A stretch of 64,000 bases of DNA, from assembly GCF_029589055.1 (NCBI RefSeq), contig NZ_JARQZP010000006.1, positions 124,001 through 188,000 of the forward strand. Direction: 5' to 3'. The notes under the pieces were generated by a model, which saw nothing but the letters and a program-made list of their open reading frames with translations, was not told the origin of the DNA and made no database searches. Source of the DNA: Vibrio hannami. GTDB taxonomy: Bacteria; Pseudomonadota; Gammaproteobacteria; Enterobacterales; Vibrionaceae. This document shows, one piece after another, positions 48,751-58,174 of this stretch (position 1 is the first letter of the stretch; the number at the start of each line of letters is the position of its first letter). The position numbers and the translations under genes are program-made.

Positions 48751-48776
48751 AAAAAAGGCCACCGAAGTGACCTTTA
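48751..48776 (-). terminator. Rho-independent terminator after vexB
   Basis: On the minus strand, AGGTCAC-TTCG-GTGGCCT gives a 7-bp stem with a TTCG tetraloop, followed by TTTTTT. It is 17 bases beyond the vexB stop. Confidence 0.87.
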
Positions 48777-48792
48777 ACCTAACTAGCTCTTA

Positions 48793-51700
48793 TTAGTGAT
48801 GAGCAGAAACTTCTCTTTGAGCCGCTTTTGCTTCATCAATTCTTGCCAGTTTCTCCAGGTCTTTGTCTTCAACAAACACTGGAAGTGGCTTGTGCTTCTC
48901 GGCTAGGAATGTATAAATCACCGGAAGAACAAACAGAGTAAACAGTGTACCTATAGCCAGGCCAGCAACGATTACAATACCGATACTGAAGCGCTGAGCG
49001 GCACCTGCACCAGTTGCGTACATTAGCGGGATCAGACCTGCAATCATCGCAGCTGTTGTCATCAGGATAGGGCGAAGACGAACTTTCGCTGCTTCCATTA
49101 CCGCTTCCATTCGATTCTTGCCATGGTTTAGCTGCTCTTCTTTTGCAACTTCACAAATAAGAATACCGTGTTTGGTTATCAGGCCAACTAGCGTGATAAG
49201 CCCTACTTGCGAATAGATGTTCATCGTTGCGAAGCCCCAGGCCAGAGCAACCAAAGCTCCTGATATTGCCAGTGGTACAGATACCATGATTACGATTGGA
49301 TCTTTTAATGATTCAAACTGAATAGCCAGAACTAGGAAGATAATCGCCAGTGCCAGACCAAAGGTTGTCACTAGTGAACTGCCTTCAGTCACAAACTGGC
49401 GAGCTTCACCCATGTAATCATGAGTATAGCCAGCAGGTAGCTTGGTTTCTGCGATGTCCTCAAACCATGCGATTGCGTCTCCCATTGGAACCATAGGTAC
49501 TGCACCAATGGTTGCGGAGTTTAGCTGGTTGAAGTGTGGTAGCGCTCTTGGTTCAGCAACTACATCAATTTCAATCAGGCTGCTCAGAGGAATCGCTGCA
49601 CCAGTTGAAGATTTAACGTAGTAATTCTTCATTGTTTCTGGGTTCAAGCGGTATTTACGTTCTACCTGAGGAATAACCTCATACGAACGACCATCAAGGT
49701 CTATACGGTTAACGTAACCATCAGCCATCATAGTACTTAGCGTAATACCAATGTCTTGCATCGTCACGCCATATGCACCAGCTTTATCTTTGTCGATACT
49801 GATCTTCATTGTTGCTGAATCGTAGTTCAGGTCAATGTTAGAGAATGCGAAGTTCGGGCTCTGCATCGTCTCAACCAGTACATCGGTAGCAATTTGGAAC
49901 AGGCTTTCGAAGTTGTTTGGTGTTGTGATAACAAACTGAATCGGCAGACCAGAACCAGCACCAGGAAGTTCTGGCATCTGGAACGCAGTAACTGCCATCC
50001 CGGGAACATCTTTAATCAGTTTGCCAACACGACCTGTTACTTCAGCCTGGCTTGCTTCACGCTCACTCCATGGAACCATAGAAGCAATACCAAACGCCTG
50101 GTTCGACTGAGGAACACCAACAAATACCTGTGAATAGGCAACTTCAGGCTGTTCGGCCATAATCTCGTTTACACCAGCCATAGTATTCTGAAGATAATCG
50201 AGGTTTGCGTTGGATGGGCCTGTACCCATTAGCACAACAATACCTTTATCTTCTGAGGGTGCTAGCTCACTCGGGATTAGCTTAAATAAGACAGGAAGCG
50301 CAACTACTACGAGTACCGAGAACAGAATTATAGAAGCTCGGTTTTGCATCACTTTACCAAGGATTTTCGAGTAACCCTCGGTCATTCGGTCAAGCAAACT
50401 GTGTACTCGACTTTCAAACCAGCTTGGCTTATCGTGTGCCTTAAGCATCTTTGAACACATCATTGGAGACAATGTTAGTGCAATGATACCTGATACAAAT
50501 ACCGAACCTGCCAGTGTTAATGCAAACTCTTTAAATAAGGAGCCGGTAATACCACCCATCATTGCGATAGGAGCGTATACAGCACCAAGTGTTAAAGTCA
50601 TCGCAATAACTGGAACTGCGATTTCACGAGTACCGATAATGGCAGCTCTGAAAGGAGACTCACCAAGTTTGATATGACGGTCTACGTTTTCAAGAACAAC
50701 GATAGCATCGTCCACCACTAGGCCGATTGCCAGAACCATTGCCAGCAGCGTCATTAGGTTCCAGGAGAATCCAATTGATTGCATTACCATCGCTACACCA
50801 ATTAGTGATAGAGGGATAGTAACAATTGGAATGATTACTGCTCGGAAGGAACCCAGGAACAGGGTTATTACCACCAATACAATAAGGGCAGCTTCTGCAA
50901 TAGTCTTAATTACTTCATTGATCGATTCGTTGATTGCAACCGTCGAGTCATAAAGAACGTTCATTTCAATATTGCTAGGCATGTTCTTTTGCAATTCAGG
51001 GAGAATAGCAAGAACGTCTTTAGCAATATTGATCGGGTTTGCACTAGGCGCTGCATTTATTGCTGCAACTACAGCTTCGCGCCCGTTAGCATTTGCCCTT
51101 ACATAATCGTGGCTCTTTTCTCTGGTAACCTTCGCGATATCACTTAGTCGGATGACTTCGCCATTATCTTGCCTAATAACCAGCTGTTTTAGTTCATCAA
51201 CACTAGAGATTTGAGTGTCTGCACTACCGTTATAAAGAACAAACTCACCAATAGACTGACCAGTTGCAGACTGGTAGTTATTCGCTCTCAGAATGTTCAT
51301 TACTTCTGTTGCGGTTAACTTATAAGCGCCCATCTTTGCTGGATCCAGCCATATACGCATTGCGTATTTGGTACCACCATAGTGATCGACTTTAGAAACA
51401 CCATTCACAGAGAATAACTGTGGATCAATAACTCGCTCAAGGTAGTCCGTAACCTGGCTCGACGCTAGTTCATCACTGGTGAAACCAATATAAAGAACCG
51501 CAGTTGTTGAGCCCGTAGACATGGTTACCGTTGGATCTTCAGCTTCACTAGGTAGCTGAGAACGAACAGAGTTAGTCTTTGCCAATATATCTGATAGCGC
51601 GGCGTTAGGATCTGTATTCAGCTTCATTGTTACCGTAATGGTTGAACTACCCAAAACGGACTGTGAAGTCATAAAGTCGATATTATCTGCTTGAGCGATG

Positions 51701-51909
51701 GCCTGCTCTAGAGGTTGAGTAATAAAACCCTGAATTAGATCGGCACTTGCACCGTAGTAACTGGTTGTGACTGTTACCACGGTATTCGTCATTTCCGGAT
51801 ATTCTCGTACCTGCATTTTGAAGATAGCCTGCAAACCAAGCAGTGCTATCAAAAAGCTGATAGATACGGCAAGTACCGGACGTTTAATAAAAATGTCTGT
51901 AAAACGCAT
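48793..51909 (-). CDS. vexB: RND multidrug efflux transporter (VexB-like)
   Basis: A 1038-residue inner-membrane pump of the HAE1 family. The proton-relay Asp pair is in VVDDAIVVLENV in the fourth membrane helix. Twelve helices and two large periplasmic loops are present in the usual 1-6 / 7-12 repeat. It works as a trimer with the adaptor encoded next door and an outer-membrane TolC-type channel not encoded here. Operon order and the neighbouring ubiK-ilvC recall V. cholerae vexRAB, so I use those names; substrates there include bile and detergents. Confidence 0.85.
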   Translation of the reverse strand: MRFTDIFIKRPVLAVSISFLIALLGLQAIFKMQVREYPEMTNTVVTVTTSYYGASADLIQGFITQPLEQAIAQADNIDFMTSQSVLGSSTITVTMKLNTDPNAALSDILAKTNSVRSQLPSEAEDPTVTMSTGSTTAVLYIGFTSDELASSQVTDYLERVIDPQLFSVNGVSKVDHYGGTKYAMRIWLDPAKMGAYKLTATEVMNILRANNYQSATGQSIGEFVLYNGSADTQISSVDELKQLVIRQDNGEVIRLSDIAKVTREKSHDYVRANANGREAVVAAINAAPSANPINIAKDVLAILPELQKNMPSNIEMNVLYDSTVAINESINEVIKTIAEAALIVLVVITLFLGSFRAVIIPIVTIPLSLIGVAMVMQSIGFSWNLMTLLAMVLAIGLVVDDAIVVLENVDRHIKLGESPFRAAIIGTREIAVPVIAMTLTLGAVYAPIAMMGGITGSLFKEFALTLAGSVFVSGIIALTLSPMMCSKMLKAHDKPSWFESRVHSLLDRMTEGYSKILGKVMQNRASIILFSVLVVVALPVLFKLIPSELAPSEDKGIVVLMGTGPSNANLDYLQNTMAGVNEIMAEQPEVAYSQVFVGVPQSNQAFGIASMVPWSEREASQAEVTGRVGKLIKDVPGMAVTAFQMPELPGAGSGLPIQFVITTPNNFESLFQIATDVLVETMQSPNFAFSNIDLNYDSATMKISIDKDKAGAYGVTMQDIGITLSTMMADGYVNRIDLDGRSYEVIPQVERKYRLNPETMKNYYVKSSTGAAIPLSSLIEIDVVAEPRALPHFNQLNSATIGAVPMVPMGDAIAWFEDIAETKLPAGYTHDYMGEARQFVTEGSSLVTTFGLALAIIFLVLAIQFESLKDPIVIMVSVPLAISGALVALAWGFATMNIYSQVGLITLVGLITKHGILICEVAKEEQLNHGKNRMEAVMEAAKVRLRPILMTTAAMIAGLIPLMYATGAGAAQRFSIGIVIVAGLAIGTLFTLFVLPVIYTFLAEKHKPLPVFVEDKDLEKLARIDEAKAAQREVSAHH

Positions 51910-51923
51910 TTTAAATCCTCTGA

Positions 51924-53042
51924 TTAGAGCATTGGTGTTTCATCAGGAGTATTAAGCGCGTCGCTTTCAACAACTTTTACTTTTGCGCCGTTTCTCAGAC
52001 GAATCTGTCCTGAAGTCACAATAACGTCTCCGGCTTTTACGCCTTCGAGGATATGTGCAATATCTTCTTTACGTTCACCAACTTTTACAACCTGCTGCTG
52101 AACACGCAGTGCTCCATCTACTTCAGAAGCAACATAAACATTGTCACCATATAAGGTATAAGTGATAGCGGTCTGCGGAAGAACGACCTGATCGTGGATA
52201 GTTGGAAGAATAACTTCAGCTCGAGCAAACATGCCGCTACGAAGCTTTCCACCATTGTTTGGAATATCTGCCTGAACCTGTACCAGACCAGTCTGGTGAT
52301 CTACAGCTGGTTCCACTGCTGAGATAGAGCCTTTGAAGGTCTCTTCTGGGTATGACTCAACAGCGATATCCACTTCCTGGCCAAGATAAATTTTGGAAAT
52401 GTCAGTTTGAGGAATAGTAAAGCGTAAGCGCATTACACTGGTATCTTCAAGGCGGACGATCTCAGTACCTGGCTGCAAATACTGGCCAAGGAACACGTTT
52501 CGAATACCAACAATACCATCAAATGGTGCCGATATTTCCCTACGGTCAATAGCTGCTTCAAGTGCCTGGATATCGGCTCTTAGAGAGAAATAGTCTGCTT
52601 CAGCACTATCAAAAGACTCTTTCGATACAGAACCTTTTTTATAAAGCCCTTCGTATCGCTTATATTTTGCTTGAGCGGCTGGGAATCGCGCTTTAGCACT
52701 TTCCAGGTTTGCTTTTTCTACTTCAGTATCAAGAATGACAAGCTTCTTACCTTTGCTGACAGTTTCACCAGACTGGAATTCAATTTTCTTAATAACACCG
52801 TTTGATTCGGAAGTAAGAGTCACCCCTTGATTTGGTTCAATAAAGCCTATTGCCTGAATGGTTGGAATCCAATTCACAGTGTCTACTTTTACTGTAGTTA
52901 CCGGAAATTCTGGCTCTGGCCTGTTTGCCATCGCTTCTTTCATTTGCTGAAAGCCGGTAATTTTGCTGTAGATAACGGTGCCAAATAGCCCGCCAGCTAC
53001 AATGAGTGCTCCTAGCATCCACCCAACTTTTTTCATTTTCAT
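51924..53042 (-). CDS. vexA: RND efflux periplasmic adaptor (VexA-like)
   Basis: A 372-residue membrane fusion protein. An N-terminal membrane anchor (residues 5-25) without a lipobox Cys is followed by lipoyl, alpha-hairpin (about 100-135), beta-barrel and membrane-proximal domains. LTSESNGVIKKIEFQSGETV is the lipoyl half motif. The start could be Met1 or Met3. It overlaps no gene; vexB follows after 14 bases, and vexR precedes by 18, giving one operon vexR-vexA-vexB. Confidence 0.85.
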   Translation of the reverse strand: MKMKKVGWMLGALIVAGGLFGTVIYSKITGFQQMKEAMANRPEPEFPVTTVKVDTVNWIPTIQAIGFIEPNQGVTLTSESNGVIKKIEFQSGETVSKGKKLVILDTEVEKANLESAKARFPAAQAKYKRYEGLYKKGSVSKESFDSAEADYFSLRADIQALEAAIDRREISAPFDGIVGIRNVFLGQYLQPGTEIVRLEDTSVMRLRFTIPQTDISKIYLGQEVDIAVESYPEETFKGSISAVEPAVDHQTGLVQVQADIPNNGGKLRSGMFARAEVILPTIHDQVVLPQTAITYTLYGDNVYVASEVDGALRVQQQVVKVGERKEDIAHILEGVKAGDVIVTSGQIRLRNGAKVKVVESDALNTPDETPML

Positions 53043-53060
53043 CGTTTTCTGATCCCCAAA

Positions 53061-53636
53061 TCAGTGTTTTATTAATGCATCCCAACTGGCTTCGATAGCT
53101 TGCTCTATCTGTTCTTCAGTTAGCTTTGCACAACTTTTTCTCTGCTTCCTGGCGAGTGTTGCGCTTGTTTCCAAGCTAACGCCTGCCAGCAAATTATTGT
53201 CAAGATTCTTAAATAATCCGTTTAATTTTCCTTCATCAAACATCTGTTCTATCTTGAAAAACATCTCTTTTTCGAGCTTTTGAACTTGCTCTATATCATC
53301 TGGTTGAAACTGCTCGTATAACAGGTGAGCTTGTACCGCGCTTTTAGTTTGAGCGTATTTCCAGATATTTAGCCAAAAGATTCGATATCTCTCTTTAAGA
53401 GGGAGATCATCGCAAACACCAGCCTGAATGATATCAGCTGTTTTAGCTGTACTATGTAGGCGTGTTTCTCTTAAAAGGTGAGTTTTATCCTCAAAATATC
53501 GATAGATAGTACCTGCAGCAACACCTGCTTCCTTCGCGAGCTTTTGCATAGAAATGCCTTCAAATCCTTCTTTTGCCACTAGTTTTTCAACTGCATTAAG
53601 AATTAAGACTCTCTTGTCTGATGTATTTGCTACCAT
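53061..53636 (-). CDS. vexR: TetR-family regulator of the efflux operon (VexR-like)
   Basis: A 191-residue TetR-type regulator. The helix-turn-helix is in MQKLAKEAGVAAGTIYRYFE (about residues 25-44), and the C-terminal half is the ligand and dimer domain. It is the first gene of the operon. A perfect 22-bp palindrome 11 bases upstream of its start is the obvious operator, so it probably controls itself and vexAB. Confidence 0.85.
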   Translation of the reverse strand: MVANTSDKRVLILNAVEKLVAKEGFEGISMQKLAKEAGVAAGTIYRYFEDKTHLLRETRLHSTAKTADIIQAGVCDDLPLKERYRIFWLNIWKYAQTKSAVQAHLLYEQFQPDDIEQVQKLEKEMFFKIEQMFDEGKLNGLFKNLDNNLLAGVSLETSATLARKQRKSCAKLTEEQIEQAIEASWDALIKH

Positions 53637-53647
53637 GTTTCTATCAA

Positions 53648-53669
53648 AATGAATGAACGTTCATTCATT
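53648..53669. promoter_or_regulatory. Probable VexR operator, perfect 22-bp palindrome
   Basis: The arm AATGAATGAAC is followed directly by its exact reverse complement. The ATGAACGTTCAT core resembles TetR/AcrR-type operators of RND systems. It is 12 bases upstream of the vexR start codon, where bound protein would block the promoter or the ribosome-binding region. Confidence 0.8.
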
Positions 53670-53847
53670 GTTTCACATTTAGTTACAGTTTTTCAACCGC
53701 AAACTTTTTACGGTTATATTTTGTACGGTTTTCAGCGGAAAGAGATCACATTCTGTAGAAAATAGTGTAAGGCTAGATGCCGTAGTAAAAATGTCGCCAT
53801 GCGATTATTATAGGCAGCCAATTCTTCAGTATGATTCAGGTAACTCG

Positions 53848-55863
53848 ATGAAGCTCAACCCAAGACAGGACGAAGCCGTAAAATTTGTATCAGGACCATG
53901 TTTGGTACTGGCTGGTGCTGGTTCAGGCAAGACACGAGTTATTACCAACAAAATTGCTTACCTCGTGCAGCAGTGTGATTACAAAGCCAGAAATATCGCT
54001 GCGGTAACCTTTACCAATAAAGCCGCAAGGGAGATGACAGAACGTGTTGCTCAGACTCTTGGGAAAAAAGAATCCCGAGGGTTAATGGTTTCCACCTTTC
54101 ATACCCTTGGCTTGAATATCATTCGACGCGAATACAAAGCGCTTGGCTTAAAAGCGGGTTTCTCGCTATTTGATGACCAGGATCAGCTAGCGTTATTGAA
54201 AGAACTGACAGAAAAGCAGCTAGATGGCGATAAAGATCTGCTTCGTATGTTACTGAGTACTATTTCAAACTGGAAGAATGACATGCTTTCTCCAGAGCAG
54301 GCCAAGGCGAACGCTCGCTCAGAACAGGAGCACTTATTTGCCTTCTGCTTTGAAATGTATCAGAACCAGATGAAAGCCTATAACGCTCTGGATTTTGACG
54401 ATCTCATTTTAATGCCGGTATTACTTCTCAAAACTAATGAAGAAGTGCGCCAACGTTGGCAATCCAGAATTCGCTACTTGTTAGTGGACGAGTATCAGGA
54501 TACCAACACCAGTCAATATGAGTTGGTTAAGCTGATCGTTGGTGAGCGTGGAAGGCTTACCGTTGTGGGTGATGATGATCAGTCCATCTATTCATGGCGT
54601 GGTGCTAAGCCTCAGAACCTGGTTCTGCTTAGCCAGGACTATCCAAATCTGAGAGTAATTAAGCTTGAGCAAAACTACCGCTCAACCAGCCGTATTCTTC
54701 GGGCTGCGAATATCCTGATCGCAAACAATCCTCATGTTTTCGAGAAAACACTATTTTCTGAAATCCCTGAGGGGGAAAAGATAAAAGTTCTTACTGCAAA
54801 GAACGAAGACCATGAAGCAGAAAGGGTAACAGGTGAGCTAATTGCGCATCGCTTCTTGAATCGTACCAACTATAAAGACTATGCGATTTTATATCGAGGG
54901 AATCACCAGTCTCGACTCATAGAGAAGTCATTAATGCAGAACCGGGTTCCATACAAGATTTCCGGAGGTACCTCATTCTTTGCTAGGGCTGAAATTAAAG
55001 ACATCATGGCGTACTTGAAGGTTCTTGTGAATCCGGATGATGATAATGCGTTTCTTCGAATCGTAAATACACCTCGTCGGGAAATTGGCCCAGTTACCTT
55101 AGAAAAGCTGGGCAGTTACGCCAATATGCGAGGTAAGAGTTTGTTTGAGGCGAGCTTTGAGCTTGGACTGGAACAACATTTATCTGGCCGTGGTCTGGAT
55201 AACCTGCGCAAGTTTACCCAGTGGGTTGTTGCGATATCAGATAACGCTGAGAGAGGAAATACAGTTGAAGCGGTTCGCTCTCTTGTTCGTGACATAAACT
55301 ATGAAGACTGGCTATACGAGACCTCTTCAAGCGCCAAAGCTGCTGAAATGAGAATGAAGAACGTCTCAGATCTCTATAGCTGGATTGTTGCTGACCTCGA
55401 GGGTGATAACTACGATCAGGAAGAGAAGACACTAAAAGAAGTGGTTCAGAGGCTGACTCTCAGAGATATGATGGAACGAGGTGAAGATGACGACGATGCC
55501 GACCAGGTTCAGCTAATGACACTTCATGCGTCCAAAGGGCTTGAGTTTCCATATGTATATCTGATGGGGTCAGAAGAAGGCATCTTGCCACACCAAACCA
55601 GTATTGATGAAGAAAATGTTGAGGAAGAGCGTCGTCTGGCTTATGTAGGAATTACACGGGCTCAGAAAGAGCTGACATTTACTCTATGCAAAGAGCGTCG
55701 TCAGTTTGGTGAACTCATCAAACCTCAGCACAGTCGCTTTCTCGATGAGCTTCCTTTTGATGATGTGGAGTGGGAAACCGTTAAGAAACCTGTATCTCAG
55801 GAAGAAAGGATGGCAAAAGGTCAGGCGCATATTGCCAATCTCAAATCTCTATTTAAGAAATAA
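53848..55863 (+). CDS. rep: ATP-dependent DNA helicase Rep
   Basis: A 671-residue superfamily 1A 3'-5' helicase. Motif Ia/Walker A is [14 protein letters not shown] (about residues 22-35), motif II is [10 protein letters not shown], motif III is [13 protein letters not shown], and motif VI is [11 protein letters not shown]. Rep removes proteins ahead of replication forks. The start is [14 protein letters not shown] at 53848; the frame extends 19 codons further, but those are not family-like. It is divergent from vexR. Confidence 0.95.
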   Translation: MKLNPRQDEAVKFVSGPCLVLAGAGSGKTRVITNKIAYLVQQCDYKARNIAAVTFTNKAAREMTERVAQTLGKKESRGLMVSTFHTLGLNIIRREYKALGLKAGFSLFDDQDQLALLKELTEKQLDGDKDLLRMLLSTISNWKNDMLSPEQAKANARSEQEHLFAFCFEMYQNQMKAYNALDFDDLILMPVLLLKTNEEVRQRWQSRIRYLLVDEYQDTNTSQYELVKLIVGERGRLTVVGDDDQSIYSWRGAKPQNLVLLSQDYPNLRVIKLEQNYRSTSRILRAANILIANNPHVFEKTLFSEIPEGEKIKVLTAKNEDHEAERVTGELIAHRFLNRTNYKDYAILYRGNHQSRLIEKSLMQNRVPYKISGGTSFFARAEIKDIMAYLKVLVNPDDDNAFLRIVNTPRREIGPVTLEKLGSYANMRGKSLFEASFELGLEQHLSGRGLDNLRKFTQWVVAISDNAERGNTVEAVRSLVRDINYEDWLYETSSSAKAAEMRMKNVSDLYSWIVADLEGDNYDQEEKTLKEVVQRLTLRDMMERGEDDDDADQVQLMTLHASKGLEFPYVYLMGSEEGILPHQTSIDEENVEEERRLAYVGITRAQKELTFTLCKERRQFGELIKPQHSRFLDELPFDDVEWETVKKPVSQEERMAKGQAHIANLKSLFKK

Positions 55864-55875
55864 CTCTTAGAACAA

Positions 55876-55907
55876 AAAAAGGATTGAGCAAATCACTCAA
55901 TCCTTTT
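55876..55907. terminator. Bidirectional terminator between rep and cytochrome c5 gene
   Basis: AAAGGATTGAG and CTCAATCCTTT form an 11-bp stem with a CAAATCA loop, with A and T runs on either side, so it can serve both convergent genes. Confidence 0.87.
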
Positions 55908-55930
55908 TGTACCTGTCAGTCGTTTTCTAT

Positions 55931-56356
55931 TTATAGACCTTCAATCATATACTCTATGGTTGCGATGATTTCATCGTCTGAACAATCCATACATGACCCT
56001 TTTGCTGGCATAGCATTGAAGCCATTGATCGCATGGTCGTTCATTATATCTTTACCCTGAGCGATACGCGGTGCCCACTGTCCAGCGTCGCCTTTTATCG
56101 GAGCACCAGACACGCCAGTTGAGTGACATGCAGTACAGAAGGTATTGTAAATGGTGGCTGCATCACGAGGGCCAGTAGGTTCTTCAACAACAGGCTCTGC
56201 ACCAGCAAGGTAAACATCGCCAACGGGCTTAATACGATCTGCAATAGCTTGATACTCTTCATCACTCACTTTAGAGGCTAAAGTCGCGGTAGAAAAGGTC
56301 GTGATTGCAGCAAATAACACGCAAATTAATTTTCGAGACATATCCATTTTGCTCAC
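55931..56356 (-). CDS. Cytochrome c5-type monoheme c cytochrome
   Basis: A 141-residue exported protein with a signal peptide (residues 1-27, ending ATLA) and one class I heme-c domain. The heme site is CTACH (about residues 74-78) and the Met ligand probably lies in FNAMPAKGSC. The extra Cys pair in SCMDC near the C terminus is typical of cytochrome c5 and can form a disulfide. It is a periplasmic electron carrier; the partner oxidase is unknown here. The start may be Met1, Met4 or Met6. Confidence 0.9.
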   Translation of the reverse strand: MSKMDMSRKLICVLFAAITTFSTATLASKVSDEEYQAIADRIKPVGDVYLAGAEPVVEEPTGPRDAATIYNTFCTACHSTGVSGAPIKGDAGQWAPRIAQGKDIMNDHAINGFNAMPAKGSCMDCSDDEIIATIEYMIEGL

Positions 56357-56627
56357 TTTACAGTTTTCATTTTTATAAGGTTTGCTTATCTACTAATATT
56401 GTTAGAGTGTTTGTATTAGATAAATTCGCTGATAATTGTTTGTTAACTTATTGTAAATGTCGCGTGATTATATCCTGTAAATATGTTGCGATAAACAGCA
56501 AGATCACCATGATTAGCGGTTAATCACATCCTAACTGTTGAAAAAGACAACAAATAATAAAAAAACTGCAAAAAAAGCTAGACGAGGCATGGTGATATAC
56601 GTATTATTCCACTCGCCGATAGGGCAT

Positions 56628-56704
<77 letters not shown>

Positions 56705-56741
56705 TTTATCCCGGAGGGTGTTTATATCGGTGAAATCAGTG

Positions 56742-56817
56742 GTGGCTATAGCTCAGTTGGTAGAGCCCCGGATTGTGATTCCGGTTGTCGCGAGTTCAAG
56801 TCTCGTTAGCCACCCCA
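56742..56817 (+). tRNA. tRNA-His (GTG), copy 1
   Basis: A 76-base gene: acceptor GTGGCTA/TAGCCAC, anticodon arm CCGGA-TTGTGAT-TCCGG and encoded CCA. The opposed C73 and the extra 5' G of tRNA-His (base 56741) are present. Confidence 0.96.
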
Positions 56818-56871
56818 TTATTTAGGTAGCTTTGCTTCCTGCTTTGAATTGATTCGAAGCGAAATCTTAGT

Positions 56872-56948
<77 letters not shown>

Positions 56949-56956
56949 CTACAAGG

Positions 56957-56984
56957 AAGCCCCAGCGAAACGCTGGGGCTTTTA
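56957..56984 (+). terminator. Terminator after tRNA-Pro copy 1
   Basis: AAGCCCCAGCG and CGCTGGGGCTT form an 11-bp stem with an AAA loop and a following TTT. Confidence 0.85.
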
Positions 56985-56996
56985 CATCTCTCAGTG

Positions 56997-57072
56997 GTGG
57001 CTATAGCTCAGTTGGTAGAGCCCCGGATTGTGATTCCGGTTGTCGCGAGTTCAAGTCTCGTTAGCCACCCCA
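56997..57072 (+). tRNA. tRNA-His (GTG), copy 2
   Basis: Identical over its 76 bases to copy 1. The bases that follow (CCATTATTTAGGTAGCTTT) also match, so a longer unit was duplicated. Confidence 0.96.
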
Positions 57073-57124
57073 TTATTTAGGTAGCTTTAGCTTCCTGTTT
57101 AGAGCTTCTAAACAAAATAAAAGT

Positions 57125-57202
57125 CGGTGAATAGCGCTTTTTGATAGTGCATCTCCGGGTTTAGGAATAGCGGATCAGAGGGCGACCCTCTGAATCGAAT
57201 TT
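57125..57202 (+). pseudogene. Degenerate tRNA-Pro remnant
   Basis: CGGTGAATAGCGC and the following ATAGTGCATCT match the 5' half of tRNA-Pro, then the sequence departs; no anticodon arm or acceptor 3' side can be formed. It sits where a Pro gene would be expected after His copy 2. Confidence 0.7.
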
Positions 57203-57219
57203 CTGAGCCAAAACTACGT

Positions 57220-57296
<77 letters not shown>

Positions 57297-57305
57297 CTAT
57301 ATTGA

Positions 57306-57334
57306 ACCCCAGCAGAAATGCTGGGGTTTTGTGT
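57306..57334 (+). terminator. Terminator after tRNA-Pro copy 2
   Basis: AACCCCAGCA and TGCTGGGGTT form a 10-bp stem with a GAAA tetraloop and TT beyond. Confidence 0.85.
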
Positions 57335-57411
57335 ATCTGCAGAACTGTAAATATGGATAACCAGTTGGGGTTCGCCTGTTCTTTGAATTGGCTCTTCACC
57401 AGCCATTACAC

Positions 57412-57440
57412 AAGGCCTCGTCAAACGACGAGGCCTTTTT
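57412..57440 (+). terminator. Second intrinsic terminator in the tRNA array
   Basis: AAGGCCTCGTC and GACGAGGCCTT with a short AAAC loop, followed by TTTC. No gene between it and the previous terminator is visible, so it is probably a relic of a lost tRNA unit. Confidence 0.75.
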
Positions 57441-57462
57441 CGTTTTATCAGCTTTGCAAGCT

Positions 57463-57512
57463 GAGGTCGGGGGCTGGAACGCCAGTCCGATCGAATTCCT
57501 CTTCACCGACCA
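57463..57512 (+). pseudogene. 3' fragment of a tRNA-Pro gene
   Basis: GAGGTCGGGGG and TCGAATTCCTCTTCACCGACCA match the variable arm and 3' third of tRNA-Pro, split by an insertion of about 15 bases. The 35 bases after it repeat the region after Pro copy 2. Confidence 0.7.
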
Positions 57513-57520
57513 CTATATTG

Positions 57521-57548
57521 AACCCCGGCAGAAATGCTGGGTTTTTTT
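57521..57548 (+). terminator. Terminator after the tRNA-Pro fragment
   Basis: CCCGGCA and TGCTGGG with a GAAA loop and seven T; a diverged copy of the terminator at 57306. Confidence 0.8.
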
Positions 57549-58174
57549 GCATCTGTAGTTCAGTAAACTTGGATACCTAACCGCTTTTACCTCTAACTTT
57601 CCCCAGTTCGGGGCAAGATTTCTGATCAAAATGGTGCACTTTGGTCTATGTTTATATCTTTGTTCCGATCTAAACAGCGACTCCTTACTTTAATAGTGTA
57701 AATAGCCTAATTTAACAATGGATATAGCGTATGCTATTTCTAATGTGAATTAGTGTTATGTTTGGGTTTGTTGTTGTTTTCTAGGTTTATGCTCTAACCT
57801 GACCTTGGTTTGTGGTGTTTGTTTTTGTTTTGTTAAAATTGGGCTGGAATAATAATTCATATGTCATTAGTTGTAATTTTGGCTTCTGATCTTGATGTTT
57901 TTGTGTTTATTGGTGAATTATTCTGATGTGTTAACGAAATATGGATTATTTGATGCGTGGATGGTTATGCATAAAAACCACATTTCATGCATAAATATTA
58001 CGCAACTATGCTTCAAATCCACTTTTTTACCATCTTTTATCCTATTATTGTTGCTTTTGTGTGAATTTTTTGCCAAATTTGTCAGTTAGTGTTTTGCCAG
58101 TACTTTATTCTGGTGATGAATGGAATCAATTTTGCAGACTGGGCTAGATGCCCACGCAGTTTAGAGGTCTGGTA
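57549..58174 (+). promoter_or_regulatory. AT-rich region upstream of the peptide ABC operon
   Basis: About 630 bases with no credible gene. Two copies of ATGCATAAA (TGCATA at 57968 and 57988, 20 bases apart) resemble a pair of degenerate ARG boxes. I found no convincing -35/-10 pair. The region should hold the promoter of the operon starting at 58175. Confidence 0.4.

Noticed and set aside
57892..58089. 65-codon ORF upstream of the peptide ABC operon
   Set aside because: AT-rich random composition and no ribosome site; more likely untranslated upstream sequence.
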